64,000 nucleotides of DNA from DATAGF01 sp963813355 (GTDB lineage Bacteria; Actinomycetota; Thermoleophilia; Miltoncostaeales; Miltoncostaeaceae). Where the stretch lies: contig CAWEYS010000025.1 in the NCBI GenBank assembly GCA_963813355.1, forward strand, positions 1-64,000. Reading direction: 5' to 3'. This document shows positions 50,092-60,136 of the stretch, piece by piece; within the stretch, counting starts at the first letter, position 1, and each line of letters starts with the position of its first letter. Made by a program: the position numbers and the translations under genes. The notes beneath the pieces are model-generated. The model saw nothing but the letters and a program-made list of their open reading frames with translations. It did no database searches and had not been told where the DNA came from.

Positions 50092-52358
50092 GTGGTCGTG
50101 GGAGAGATCACCGCGCGAGACCGATCACGGCCGCAGGCCGAAGCGACGGTCGGCGACCGCCTCCGGGGCGCCCGGAGGCGGTCCTTCGTGGGCCGGACCG
50201 CCGAGCTCGAGCTCTTCTGCGGAGCCCTCGAGGACCCCGAGGCGTTCAGCGTGCTCTGGGTCCACGGCCCGGGCGGCGTGGGCAAGACGGCGCTCCTGGC
50301 CGCGATGGCGGACGCGGCGGGCGACGCCGGCCTGGACGCGATCCGCCTCGACATGCGGTCCATCGACCCCGCCCCGCCCGCCGTCGCGGCCGAGCTGGCG
50401 CCGAGGCCGTGGGGCGGCCCGCCGGCGCGGGCGCGGCCGACGCGCTCGCAGGCAGCGAGCGGCCGGTGCTGCTGCTCGACACCTTCGAGCTGGCCCTCGG
50501 CCTCGAGGACTGGCTGCGCGAGGACTTCATCCCGGCCCTCCCGGCGGGCGCCCTCACCGTGATCGCGGGGCGGGCGCGCCCGGGCGAGGGGTGGCGCCGC
50601 GACCCGGGCTGGCGCGACCTGCTCCGCGTGGTCTCGCTGCGCAACCTGGCGCCGGACGACGCGCGCGCCATCGTGGCCCGGGCGGGCGTGGCCGACGACC
50701 TCGAGGACCGCGCCGTCGAGCTCACCCACGGCCATCCGCTGGCGCTCTGGCTGCTGCTGGACGTGCTGTCCCAGCGCGAGGAGGCGGGCGGCGGCGCGCC
50801 GCTGGAGCTGGAGGCCGTGCCCGACCTCGTCGACCGCCTGGCGGCGTGCTTCGTCGCCGAGGCCCCGTCCGCCCGCCACCGGCTGGCGCTCGACGCGGCG
50901 GCGCAGGCGCGCTTCGCGACCGAGGGCCTGTTGCGCGACGTGCTGGGCGACGCGGAGGGCGAGGAGATGTTCGCCTGGCTGCGCGGGCTCTCGTTCGTGG
51001 AGTCGGCGCCGCAGGGCCTCGTGCTGCACGACCTGGCCCGCGACGTGATCGGCGCCGACCTGCGCTGGCGCGACCGGGACGCCTACGCCCGCGTGCACGG
51101 GATGGTGCGCCGCAACGTGGTCGAGCGGCTCGGGTCCTGCCAGGGGCTCGAGCAGCAGCAGGCGCTGGCCGACCTGATGTTCATGCACCGTGCCAACCCC
51201 GCGGCGGTGGCCATCTGGGACTGGGAGAGTCTGGGTCAGGTCTACGCCGACGCCCTGCGGCCCGCGGACGGGGAGGCCGTCATCGAGATGGTGGCCCGCC
51301 ACGAGGGGGCCGAGTCGGCGGCGATCGCCGAGCACTGGCTGGGCCGCCAGCCGAGCGCCTTCGCCGTTTTCCGAGGCCGGAGGGCCGAGCCGCTCGGCTT
51401 CCTCGCCCAGCTCGCCCTCCACGAGGCCGACCAGGAAGACCTGGCCCGCGACCCCGGCGCGCGAGCGGCCTGGGAGCACGCGGTGCGCAACGCCCCGCCA
51501 CGGCCCGGGGAGGCGGTGCTGATGGGCCGCTTCTTCATGGACCGGGACGCGTACCAGGCTCCGTCGCCCTCGTTCAACGTGGTCACGATGCGCAGCACCC
51601 AGGAGTGGCTGACCCGCCCCCGCCTGAGCTGGTACCACCTCGCCTTCGCCGACGCCGAGGCCGTGGCGCCGCTGATGGCCTACATCCACTTCGGACGCGC
51701 GCCGACGGCCGACTTCGAGGTCGGCGGGCAGACCTACAGCGCCTTCGCGCGCGACTGGCGTCGCGAGGACCCGTTGACCTGGCTCGAGCGGATGGGCGAT
51801 CGGGAGCTGGGCGGCGGGGCGGACGTCCCCGCCCCGGAGGCCGACGCGGCCCCCGAGCTCGCCCTCTCCCGGGTCGAGTTCGCCGAGGCCGTTCGCCGGG
51901 CCCTGCGGGACCTGCACCGGCCCCAGGCGCTCGCGTCAAACCCCCTCCTGCGGGCGCGCGTGGTCCGCGACGTCTGCGGGGACCGCCCCCCGCCGGAGGC
52001 GCTGGCCGAGCTGCTCGAGGGCGCGATCGGCGCCCTGCGCGCCGATCCCCGCGACGCCAGGCTGCTGCGGGCCCTCGACCGCACCTATCTGCGGCCCGCG
52101 CCCACCCAGGAGGCGGCCGCCGAGCTCCTCGGCCTGCCGTTCAGCACGTACCGCGGCCACCTCACGCGCGGCATCGAGCGGGTCGTCGACCAGCTCTGGC
52201 AGCGGGAGCTGTACGGGCCCCGAGCGGCGCTGACTCGGCAGGAACTCGGCAGGAAGCTCGTCTGGCGGCTCGTCAGCTCGGCCGCCCGAACCTCGCGCCG
52301 TCACAGGCCGAGATCGGGAGGTGGAGGATGCGGAGGATCGGCGAGCACGCGGTGGTGA
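50092..52358 (+). CDS. P-loop ATPase with C-terminal helix-turn-helix (one frameshift)
   Basis: About 755 residues after removing an extra base near 50410. The N-terminal NACHT/AAA-like ATPase has SFVGRTAELELF, Walker A GPGGVGKTALL and Walker B PVLLLDTFEL, with an arginine-rich sensor region (VIAGRARPGEGW) and THGHPLALWLLLDVL. A long helical/acetyltransferase-like middle follows (PLGFLAQLALHEADQ .. RLSWYHLAFADAEAVAP). The end is a sigma-like helix-turn-helix (LDRTYLRPAPTQEAAAELLGLPFSTYRGHLTRGIERV). It looks like a STAND-type signal-dependent regulator. The 3' end overlaps the monooxygenase gene by about 30 bases. Confidence 0.72.
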
Positions 52359-54524
52359 TCGGCGGCAGCGTGGCCGGGTTGCTGGCGGCCCGCGCGCTGA
52401 CCGACGCGTACGAGCGGGTGACGGTGGTGGAGCGCGACGAGCTGGCCGAGGGCGTCGCGCCCCGCCGGTCGGTGCCCCAGGGGCGCCACGCGCACGCCCT
52501 GCTGCCGCACGGACAGGTGTGCCTCGAGCGCCTGCTGCCCGGGTTCAGCCGCGAGCTGGTCGCGGCCGGGGCGGCGGAGTGCGCGGTCCTCGAGCAGATG
52601 CGGTTCGTCATTGGCGGGCACGAGCTCGCCCGCGCCGCGACCGGCGCGAGCTCGATCTTCGCCAGCCGGCCCTTCATCGAGGGCCACGTGCGGCGGCGCG
52701 TGCGGGCCCTGCCGGCCGTCCGGGTGATCGATCGCTGCGACGTCCTCGGGCTCACGACGGACGGCGGGCGCGTCGCAGGGGTGCGCGTCCTCCGGCGCGC
52801 CGACGGGAGCGCCGAGGAGGCGCTCGCGGCCGACCTGGTCGTCGCCGCCACCGGCCGCGACGCGCGCGTGCCGGCGTGGCTCGAGGGCCTCGGCCACCCG
52901 CGGCCGCACGAGGAGCGGCTGGCGGTCGGCGTGACCTACGCCAGCCGCCGGCTGCGACTCCCCGACGGCGCGCTGGGCGGCGACGGGATGGTGCTCATCG
53001 GCGCCGTGCCGGACCGGCCCCGCTGCCTGTTCCTGTTCTCGCAGGAGCACGGGTCCTGGATCCTGTCGGTCGGCGGCTACGGCCCCGAGCACCGGCCGCC
53101 CACGGACCTCGACGGCCACACCGCCTTCGCGGCGACCGTCGCGCCGCCGCGACGTGGCCGAGGCGATCGCCGCGGCGGAGCCGCTCGACGAGCCCGTGGC
53201 CCACGCCTTCCCCGCGAGCGTCCGGCGCCGCTACGAGCGGCTGCGGAGCTTCCCGGAGGGGCTGCTGGTCGTCGGCGACGCGATCTGCTCCTTCAACCCG
53301 ACCTACGGGCAGGGCATGACGGTCGCGGCGGCCGAGGCCGTCGCGCTCCACGAGTGCCTGGAGGACGGCCCGCGCGACCTGGCGCGGCGGTTCTTCGCCG
53401 CCGCGGCGGCGCCGGTCGACCACGCGTGGACCCTGTCGACCAGCGCCGACCTGGCGCTGCCGGCGGTGGCCGCGCCGCGCCCGCGCAGGGTGAGGATGCT
53501 CAACGCCTACATGCGTCGGCTGCACGCCACGGCCGAGGGCGACCCGCTCGTGGCCGGGGCCTTCATCGCCGTGGTCGGCATGCGGGAGCCCCCGCCGGCC
53601 CTGATGCGGCCCGCGGTCGCCCGCCGGGTGCTGCGCGGGCCGCGCGCGCCCGCGTGGCGGGAGGGGATCGCGGGCGTCCGGCGGCGCGAGCTGCGCGTCG
53701 ACGGCGTGCGCACCCCGCTCCGCGAGGCCGGGCCGCCCGACGCCGCCGAGGCCGTCGTGTTCCTGCACGGCAACCCGGGCTCGGGCGCCGACTGGGAGCC
53801 CCTGCTCGCCGTCGCCGGCCGGCGCCTGCGGGCGGTGGCGTGGGACGCTCCCGGGTTCGGCCGGTCGGAGGCCGAGGGCTTCCCGCAGTCGGTCCCCGAC
53901 CACGCGGCCTTCGTCGGCCGGGCGCTCGACGAGCTGGGCATCGAGCGCGCCCACCTGGTCGCCCACGACTTCGGCGGCCCGTGGGGCCTGAGCTGGGCGG
54001 CGGCCGACCCCGACAGGTTCGCGAGCGCCGTTCTGATCGGCACCGGCGCCCTGCCCGGGTACCGCTGGCACGCGCTCGCCCGCGTCTGGCGGGCCCGCGG
54101 CGCGGGCGAGGCGTTCATGGCCACGACCACCCGCCTCGGGTTCCGCGCCCTGGTGCGGCGCGGCAACCCCCGTGGCCTCCCGCGGGCGTTCGTCGACCGC
54201 ATGTACGACGACTTCGACCGCGGGACGCGGCGGGCGGTGCTCGACCTCTACCGCTCCGTCGCCGACGTCGGCGCCGCCGGCGAGCGCCTGGCGGCAGCGC
54301 TGCGGCCGCTCGACCGGCCCGCCCTGGTCCTGTGGGGCCGCCGCGACCCGTACCTGCCGGTCGCCCACGCCGAGCGCCAGCGCGAGGCGTTCCCGGGCGC
54401 CGAGGTGCGGGTGCTCGAGCGCAGCGGCCACTGGCCCTTCGTCGACGACCCCGCCGCGGTGGCCGCCGCGGTGGACCGGTTCCTCGCCGGGCTGCCGGAA
54501 CGGCGAGCGATCGGGGTGGCCTGA
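52328..54524 (+). CDS. FAD monooxygenase fused to an epoxide-hydrolase-like domain (one frameshift)
   Basis: One reading unit of about 731 residues. Residues 1-430 form a group A flavin monooxygenase: GGSVAGLLAARAL at the FAD dinucleotide fold, then SVPQGRHAHALLPHG, AATGRDARVPAWL, and the second FAD motif VVGDAICSFNPTYGQGMTVAAAEA. Without a stop this continues into an alpha/beta hydrolase: HGNPGSGADW at the oxyanion turn, the nucleophile elbow VAHDFGGPWGLSWA with Asp, acid DPYLPVAH and the catalytic His in ERSGHWPFVDDP. An Asp nucleophile with HGNP is typical of epoxide hydrolases and dehalogenases. An extra base near 53145 must be removed. Confidence 0.78.
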
Positions 54525-54811
54525 GGGTTCAGTCCGCGGCGGCTCCTGCCGATACAGACCCCGCGAGAGCCGGTCCCGATTTCCTCCTTTCGTCGGGCCG
54601 GCAGGGAAAGGGTCTCGGCCGCACGGATGCCGCCGAGCCCTCGTCTCGGGGCCGGACCCGCACGGGCGGCCCGCCCTCCACGGGCCGGCTCGGTTCTGAT
54701 GGGTGACCGAGCCTGGCCCGCACCGGGCCCCGCTACGCCGCGGCCGCCCTCCACCGGCCCGGCGTCAGCCCGCCGCGAGCCCGGGCGACACCGCCGCCCG
54801 CTTGTCCGCCG
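54525..54811. other. Intergenic stretch before the kinase/regulator fusion
   Basis: About 290 bases without a credible gene. It contains two imperfect copies of a GGCC-CGCCCTCCAC-GGCCGGC block (about 54666 and 54740). The function of these repeats is unknown. A promoter for the downstream signalling gene should lie here, but I cannot point to it. Confidence 0.4.
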
Positions 54812-56689
54812 GTGCGCGAGGCCATACAGTCGCCCGGACCCGGCACCCAGCGCGACGAGCACCGCTCCGTGGAGAGCACCGAGACCCGGACCACAGCCCG
54901 ACGGGCGCGCGAGCGCGAGCGTGCGGCGGCGCTGGCCGCCGTCGTGGAGGACCTCGGTGCCGAGCTCTCGCTGCGCCCGCTGCTGGAGGGGATCCTCGAC
55001 CGGTCGATCACGCTGCTCGGGGGCGACGCCGGGTCGATCTGCCTGGTCGACGAGGTGGCCGGCTCCTATCGCAAGGAGGCCGACATCGGCGTGGCGTGCC
55101 AGGCCGGGCGCGTCTTCCCGCTCAGCGAGGGCGTGACCGGCGCCGTGGTGGCCCGCCGCGGGACCGTGGTGTTCGACGACTACGCCGAGGTCCCGGGCGG
55201 GCACGTGCCCGCCGCGGACCGGGTCTCGCTGCGCGGGGTCATCGGCGTCCCGATCTGGTGGCGCAAGGAGATCATCGGCTCGTGCGTCGTCTTCAGCCGC
55301 GACCCGGAGCGCGTCTTCACGAGCGAGGACGCCGGCCTGCTGGAGCTGTTCGCCAAGCACGCGGCACTGGCCATCACCTACGCCCGGCTGCACGAGCGCG
55401 CCGACACGACCGCCCGCGCCGAGGCGGCCGCCGAGGAGCGCAACCGCATGGCCCGCGAGGTCCACGACACCGTGGCCAAGGGCCTCGTCTCGGTGCTCCT
55501 GCACCTGCGCTCGGCCGAGGCCGACCTGGCGGCCGGGCGCGAGGCCGAGCTCGGGGCCGCGGTCGGGGAGGCCCGCGCGGCGGCCCAGTTCGCGCTCGAG
55601 GAGACGCGGCGCAGCGTGCTGGGGCTCGCGCCGTCGCCGCTCGAGGGCCGCTCGCTCGAGGAGGCCCTCGAGCGGGAGCTGGCGTGGGCGAACCGGACCG
55701 GGACGGCCGACGTCCGCCTCGTGGTGGCCGGGAAGCCGGGGCCGCTGCGCACCGAGGTGGCGCACTCGCTCTTCAGGATCGCCCAGGAGGCGCTGACCAA
55801 CGCGCTCCACCACGCCGCGGCCCGCTCGGTGCGGATCGGGATCGTCTACGCCCCGTCGATGGTCACCCTGCTCGTCCAGGACGACGGGGCGGGGTTCGAC
55901 CTCGAGGAGGTCGAGCAGGCGGGGGCGCTGCACGGCATCGGCCTGCGCGGCATGGCCGAGCGGGCGCGCCTGGCGGGCGGCTCGCTCGAGCTGGAGTCCA
56001 CGCCGGGCTGGGGGACCCGCGTGCGCGCCCGACTGCCGCGCGCCGGCGACGCCTCGGAGGCCCCGGCGGGCACCCGCGTCCGGCTCCTCATCGCCGACGA
56101 CCACGAGGCGATCCGCATCGGCATCGAGCGCCTGCTGGCCGACGTCGAGCCGTCCATCGAGGTCGCCGGCCACGCCGCCTCCGGCCGCGAGGCCGTCGCG
56201 CTCTGGCGGGCGCTGCGCCCGGACGTCGTCCTGATGGACCTCCGCATGCCCGACGGCGACGGCGTCGAGGCCATCGCGCGGATCCGGCGCGAGGACACCG
56301 AGGCCGCCGTCGTCGCCCTCACCGCCTTCGACCACGACGAGCTCGTCGCCGGAGCGCTGCGCGCGGGCGCCCGCGGCTACCTCGGCAAGGGCGTCCCCGC
56401 GGAGGAGCTCGCCCGCGCCGTCCTCGCGGCGGCCCACGGCGGCGCCGTCCTCTCCAGCGACGTCGTCGACCGCCTCCATGCGCACCTCAACGGCGCCGGC
56501 GCCCTGTCCGACCGGGAGCGCGAGGTCTTCAGCCTGCTGGAGCGCGGGCTGCCCGACCGCCAGATCGCCGACGCCCTGTCGATCTCGGTGAAGACCGTCG
56601 AGAAGCACGTCGGCTCGATCCTGCGCAAGACCGGCGCGCGCAACCGCACCGAGGCGGCGCTGCGGAGCCGGGAGCGGGCCCTGCGGTAG
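54812..56689 (+). CDS. One-piece GAF-histidine kinase-receiver-LuxR regulator
   Basis: 625 residues that combine a complete two-component system. In order: a GAF domain (residues 45-195), HisKA_3 with the phospho-acceptor in AREVHDTVAKGLVS, an HATPase domain (RIAQEALTNALHHA, DDGAGFDLEE, GIGLRGMAERARL), a receiver domain (IADDHEAIRIG, phospho-Asp in VVLMDLRMPDGDG, ALTAFDHDE, GYLGKG) and a LuxR/NarL helix-turn-helix (LSDREREVFSLLERGLPDRQIADALSISVKTVEKHVGSIL). NarL-type systems are normally two proteins. Sensing is probably intracellular through GAF. The C3-metabolism operon follows immediately downstream. Confidence 0.88.
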   Translation: MREAIQSPGPGTQRDEHRSVESTETRTTARRARERERAAALAAVVEDLGAELSLRPLLEGILDRSITLLGGDAGSICLVDEVAGSYRKEADIGVACQAGRVFPLSEGVTGAVVARRGTVVFDDYAEVPGGHVPAADRVSLRGVIGVPIWWRKEIIGSCVVFSRDPERVFTSEDAGLLELFAKHAALAITYARLHERADTTARAEAAAEERNRMAREVHDTVAKGLVSVLLHLRSAEADLAAGREAELGAAVGEARAAAQFALEETRRSVLGLAPSPLEGRSLEEALERELAWANRTGTADVRLVVAGKPGPLRTEVAHSLFRIAQEALTNALHHAAARSVRIGIVYAPSMVTLLVQDDGAGFDLEEVEQAGALHGIGLRGMAERARLAGGSLELESTPGWGTRVRARLPRAGDASEAPAGTRVRLLIADDHEAIRIGIERLLADVEPSIEVAGHAASGREAVALWRALRPDVVLMDLRMPDGDGVEAIARIRREDTEAAVVALTAFDHDELVAGALRAGARGYLGKGVPAEELARAVLAAAHGGAVLSSDVVDRLHAHLNGAGALSDREREVFSLLERGLPDRQIADALSISVKTVEKHVGSILRKTGARNRTEAALRSRERALR

Positions 56690-56789
56690 AGGTATCCCGC
56701 ACGCCGTGACGGGGGATCCCCCCGATGGCGGGCTGCGGGTGCGTACATAGCCTGAGACGGCTGGCGTCCCGGCGACCTGGGAGGGTTCG

Positions 56790-57644
56790 CTGCCAGTCGT
56801 CCCGCTCAAGGAGATCCTCGACCGCGCCTTCGCGGAGCGGTACGGGGTGGCGGCGTTCAACGTGGTCAACGACCTCTCGCTCGAGGCCGTGGTCGCGGCC
56901 GCCGAGGAGCTGCGCTCGCCGCTGATCGTCCAGACGTCGGTCAAGACGGTGAAGTCGATCGGCGCGCGGATGCTCTACGACATGTTCCGGGCGGTGGCCG
57001 AGCCCGCGTCCGTGCCCGTGACGCTGCACCTCGACCACTGCCCGGACCGCGAGGTCATCACGACCTGCCTCGAGACCGGGTGGAACTCGGTGCTCTTCGA
57101 CGGCTCGGCCCTGCCCGTCGACGAGAACACCCGCCAGACCGTCGAGGTGGTCGCCGAGGCGCGGCGCCACGACGCCCACGTCGAGGGCGAGATCGAGGGC
57201 GTCCGGGGCGTCGAGGACGACATCGGCTCCGACGAGGAGGGCGAGATCTACCCGATCGACGAGGCCGTGGCCTTCCTCGAGGCCACGGGGGTCGACTGCT
57301 TCGCGCCGGCCATCGGGACGGCGCACGGCGTGTACGCGGCGGCGCCCGAGCTCATGCCCGAGCGCGTGACCGAGCTGGTCGAGCGGGTGCCGGTCCCGAT
57401 GGTGCTGCACGGCGGCACCGGCCTGAGCGAGGAGGCCTTCCACGACCTCATCTCGCGCGGCTGCGCCAAGGTCAACATCTCGACCGCGCTGAAGGTCATC
57501 TACCTCGACTCGACGCGCGCGTTCCTCGAGGCCAACCCGACCAAGTACGACCCGCCGTCCCTCTTCCGCGACCAGCGCGCCGCCGTCAAGGAGATGGCCG
57601 AGCGGCACCTGAGCCTCTTCGGCAGCGCGGGCAAGGCCTGGTGA
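56790..57644 (+). CDS. Class II (zinc) fructose-bisphosphate aldolase family protein
   Basis: 284 residues when started at a CTG that lies 4 bases after a GGGAGGG ribosome-binding site. No ATG, GTG or TTG lies further upstream in register, and GTG at 56847 would cut into the conserved N terminus. Motifs are VPLKEILDRAFAERYGVAAFNVVND, LHLDHCPDRE (zinc His and catalytic Asp), IGTAHGVY, VLHGGTGLSEE and KVNISTALK. It belongs with FbaA/GatY-type aldolases producing or consuming dihydroxyacetone phosphate, which fits the DhaKL genes downstream. Confidence 0.85.
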   Translation: MPVVPLKEILDRAFAERYGVAAFNVVNDLSLEAVVAAAEELRSPLIVQTSVKTVKSIGARMLYDMFRAVAEPASVPVTLHLDHCPDREVITTCLETGWNSVLFDGSALPVDENTRQTVEVVAEARRHDAHVEGEIEGVRGVEDDIGSDEEGEIYPIDEAVAFLEATGVDCFAPAIGTAHGVYAAAPELMPERVTELVERVPVPMVLHGGTGLSEEAFHDLISRGCAKVNISTALKVIYLDSTRAFLEANPTKYDPPSLFRDQRAAVKEMAERHLSLFGSAGKAW

Positions 57645-58414
57645 GCGCGCTGATCTTCGACTGCGACGGCGTGCTCGCCGACACCGAGCGCGACGGCCAC
57701 CTCCCCGCGTTCAACCAGACCTTCGCCGAGTTCGGCCTGCCGGTGCGCTGGTCCGAGGAGGAGTACGGCGAGAAGCTCCGCATCGGCGGGGGCAAGGAGC
57801 GGATGGCGAGCCTGCTCACGCCCGAGTTCGTCCGCGAGGCCGGGCTGCCGGAGGACGCCGAGGGCCAGCGGGCGGCGCTCGCCGAGTGGCACGCGCGCAA
57901 GACCGCGATCTACACGGGGATGGTGGCGAGCGGCGCCCTGCCGGCGCGTCCCGGCGTGTCGCGCGTGATCGGCGAGGCCCTCGACGCCGGGTGGGAGCTG
58001 GCCGTGGCGTCCACGTCCGCCGAGGCGTCCGTGCGGGCGGTGCTCGAGCACGTGGCGGGCGAGGAGCGGGCGGCGCGCTTCGACGTCGTGCTGGCGGGCG
58101 ACGTGGTGCCGCGCAAGAAGCCGGCTCCCGACATCTACGAGCTCGCGCTGGAGCGGCTGGGCGTCCCGCCCTCCGACGCGCTCGTGATCGAGGACTCCCG
58201 CAACGGCCTGGAGGCCGCCGCGGGCGCCGGGCTGCGCTGCGTGATCACCGTCAACGGCTACACCGAGGGTGAGGACTTCGACGAGGCGGTTCTCGTCGTG
58301 ACCTCGCTGGGCGACCCCGGCGGCGAGCGCAGCAGGGTGCTGGCGAACCGGGGGAGGGCGCGCCCCGGCGAGTGGGTGACCGTGGACGACCTCGAGGCCT
58401 GCCTCGAGACCTGA
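57641..58414 (+). CDS. HAD-superfamily phosphatase (CbbY/beta-PGM type)
   Basis: 257 residues. Motif I is FDCDGVLADTE, motif II is in AVASTSAEAS, the motif III lysine is in VPRKKPAPDIY and motif IV is VIEDSRNGLEAA. The cap is a helical C1 domain, as in phosphoglycolate phosphatase, CbbY and beta-phosphoglucomutase. The GTG start overlaps the aldolase stop, so it acts in the same pathway, perhaps dephosphorylating a sugar phosphate. Confidence 0.85.
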   Translation: MSALIFDCDGVLADTERDGHLPAFNQTFAEFGLPVRWSEEEYGEKLRIGGGKERMASLLTPEFVREAGLPEDAEGQRAALAEWHARKTAIYTGMVASGALPARPGVSRVIGEALDAGWELAVASTSAEASVRAVLEHVAGEERAARFDVVLAGDVVPRKKPAPDIYELALERLGVPPSDALVIEDSRNGLEAAAGAGLRCVITVNGYTEGEDFDEAVLVVTSLGDPGGERSRVLANRGRARPGEWVTVDDLEACLET

Positions 58415-58448
58415 CGACCGGACCAGCTGCACAGGAGGAGGCGGGCGA

Positions 58449-59087
58449 ATGGCGCAGGCGGGCTTCGAGGAGGTCGAGCTGGTGGTGCGGACGATGGCCC
58501 AGACGGCCGTCGACAACGAGACGTACTTCTGCGAGCTCGACGCCGTCGTCGGCGACGGGGACTTCGGCTACTCGCTGGCGCGGGGCTTCGAGATCGTGCT
58601 CGCCGACTGGGACGACATCGACCGGACCGACGTCGCGACGTTCCTGCGGAAGGTGGCGGTCATCCTCACCAGCCGCATCGGCGGCACCTCGGGGCCGATC
58701 TGGGGCACGGCCTTCCTGCGTGCCGGGAGCGCCGCGGCCGGCGCGGACGGGATCGGCGCCGACGAGACCGTGGCGATGCTGCGGGCCGGGATCGAGGGCA
58801 TCAAGCAGCGCGGCGGGTCCGACGTCGGCGACAAGACCCTGCTCGACGCGCTCGTGCCGGCGGTCGACGTCCTGGAGGAGCGCCTGGGTGCGGGGGACGA
58901 CCGCGGCACCGCGCTCGCGGCGGCGGCCGAGGCCGCCAAGGAGGCGGCGGAGGCCACCCGGCCGATGCTCGCCAAGCGGGGCCGGGCCGCCTACACGGGT
59001 GAGCGCAGCATCGGGACCCTCGACGCCGGGGCCGTCGGCGTCGCAGTCATGTTCGAGCGGCTCGCCGAGGCCTGGCCGAAGCAGTAG
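58449..59087 (+). CDS. dhaL: Dihydroxyacetone kinase subunit L (DhaL)
   Basis: 212 residues. The Mg-nucleotide-binding motif is VVGDGDFGYSLARGF, with GTSGPIWGTAFLRA and GGSDVGDKTLLDAL typical of the DhaL helical barrel. DhaL binds ADP/ATP and passes phosphate to dihydroxyacetone held covalently by DhaK. A GGAGGAGG ribosome-binding site precedes the ATG. There is no DhaM phosphotransferase-system gene next to it, so the phosphate donor is unclear. Confidence 0.9.
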   Translation: MAQAGFEEVELVVRTMAQTAVDNETYFCELDAVVGDGDFGYSLARGFEIVLADWDDIDRTDVATFLRKVAVILTSRIGGTSGPIWGTAFLRAGSAAAGADGIGADETVAMLRAGIEGIKQRGGSDVGDKTLLDALVPAVDVLEERLGAGDDRGTALAAAAEAAKEAAEATRPMLAKRGRAAYTGERSIGTLDAGAVGVAVMFERLAEAWPKQ

Positions 59088-59131
59088 CGGCGCCCGGCGA
59101 CGACATCACACACAGCGAGAAAGGTGGCGCC

Positions 59132-60127
59132 GTGAAGAAGTTCGTCAACGATCCCAAGGACTTCGTGCCCGAGATGCTCAAGGGCATCGCCCTGGCCAAC
59201 CCGGACACCGTCAAGTACGTGCCCGAGTACAACCTCATCATGCGGACCGACGCGCCCCGCGACGACAAGGTGTCGATCGTCCAGGGCTCGGGCTCCGGTC
59301 ACGAGCCGGCCCACGTCATGGCGGTCGGGAAGGGGATGCTCGACGCCGCGTGTCCGGGCGATGTCTTCTCCGCCCCGCCCATGGACTACGTGCTCGAGAC
59401 CACCAAGCTGCTGAACTCGCCGAAGGGCGTCCTGCACATCATCAACAACTACACGGGCGACCGCATGGCCTTCGACATGGGCCGCGAGATGGCCGAGGCC
59501 GAGGGCGTGCGCATCGGCACCGTGATCGTCGACGACGACGTGGCCGTGAAGGACTCCACCTACACGGTCGGGCGCCGCGGCGTCGCGGGCAACTTCTTCG
59601 TGATCAAGGCGCTCGGGGCCGCCTCGGAGCAGGGCGCCGAGCTCGACGACCTGGTGGCGCTCGGCGAGCGGGTCAACTCCGTCGCCCGGACCATGGGCAT
59701 GGCGCTCACCTCCTGCACGCCGCCGGCCAAGGGGTCGCCCCTGTTCGACCTCGGCGACGACGAGATGGAGATGGGCGTGGGCATCCACGGCGAGCCGGGC
59801 CGGCGCCGCGAGAAGCTCGCCAGCTCGAACGCGATCGTCGACGAGCTGCTGGAGGCCGTCGTCAGCGACCTGCCGTTCAAGAAGGGCGACAACGTCGCGC
59901 TGATGATCAACGGGCTGGGCGGCACGCCGATCAGCGAGCTGTACCTGATCTACGGCTACGCCCACGAGCAGCTCGCGTCGCGCGGCATCAACGTCGCGCG
60001 CAACTACGTGGGCGAGTACTGCACCTCCCTCGACATGGCCGGGGTTTCGATCACCCTCGTCAAGCTCGACGACGAGCTCACGTCCCTGCTCGAGGCGCCC
60101 GCCGAGATCCCGATCCGGGTGTTCTGA
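59132..60127 (+). CDS. dhaK: Dihydroxyacetone kinase subunit K (DhaK)
   Basis: 331 residues. The substrate-binding domain has QGSGSGHEPAHVMAVGKGMLDAACPG, INNYTGDRMAFDMG, and the His that forms the hemiaminal with dihydroxyacetone in GVGIHGEPGRRRE. Together with DhaL it makes dihydroxyacetone phosphate for the aldolase encoded upstream. Its GTG/ATG region has a GAAAGG ribosome-binding site. Last gene of the aldolase-HAD-dhaL-dhaK operon. Confidence 0.92.
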   Translation: MKKFVNDPKDFVPEMLKGIALANPDTVKYVPEYNLIMRTDAPRDDKVSIVQGSGSGHEPAHVMAVGKGMLDAACPGDVFSAPPMDYVLETTKLLNSPKGVLHIINNYTGDRMAFDMGREMAEAEGVRIGTVIVDDDVAVKDSTYTVGRRGVAGNFFVIKALGAASEQGAELDDLVALGERVNSVARTMGMALTSCTPPAKGSPLFDLGDDEMEMGVGIHGEPGRRREKLASSNAIVDELLEAVVSDLPFKKGDNVALMINGLGGTPISELYLIYGYAHEQLASRGINVARNYVGEYCTSLDMAGVSITLVKLDDELTSLLEAPAEIPIRVF

Positions 60128-60136
60128 GACCGAGGA

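Noticed and set aside
50591..54706. A single 1371-residue open frame across the ATPase and monooxygenase genes
   Set aside because: Only its central part matches a family, and the first ~590 and last ~500 residues are Arg/Pro/Gly-rich out-of-frame readings of real genes.
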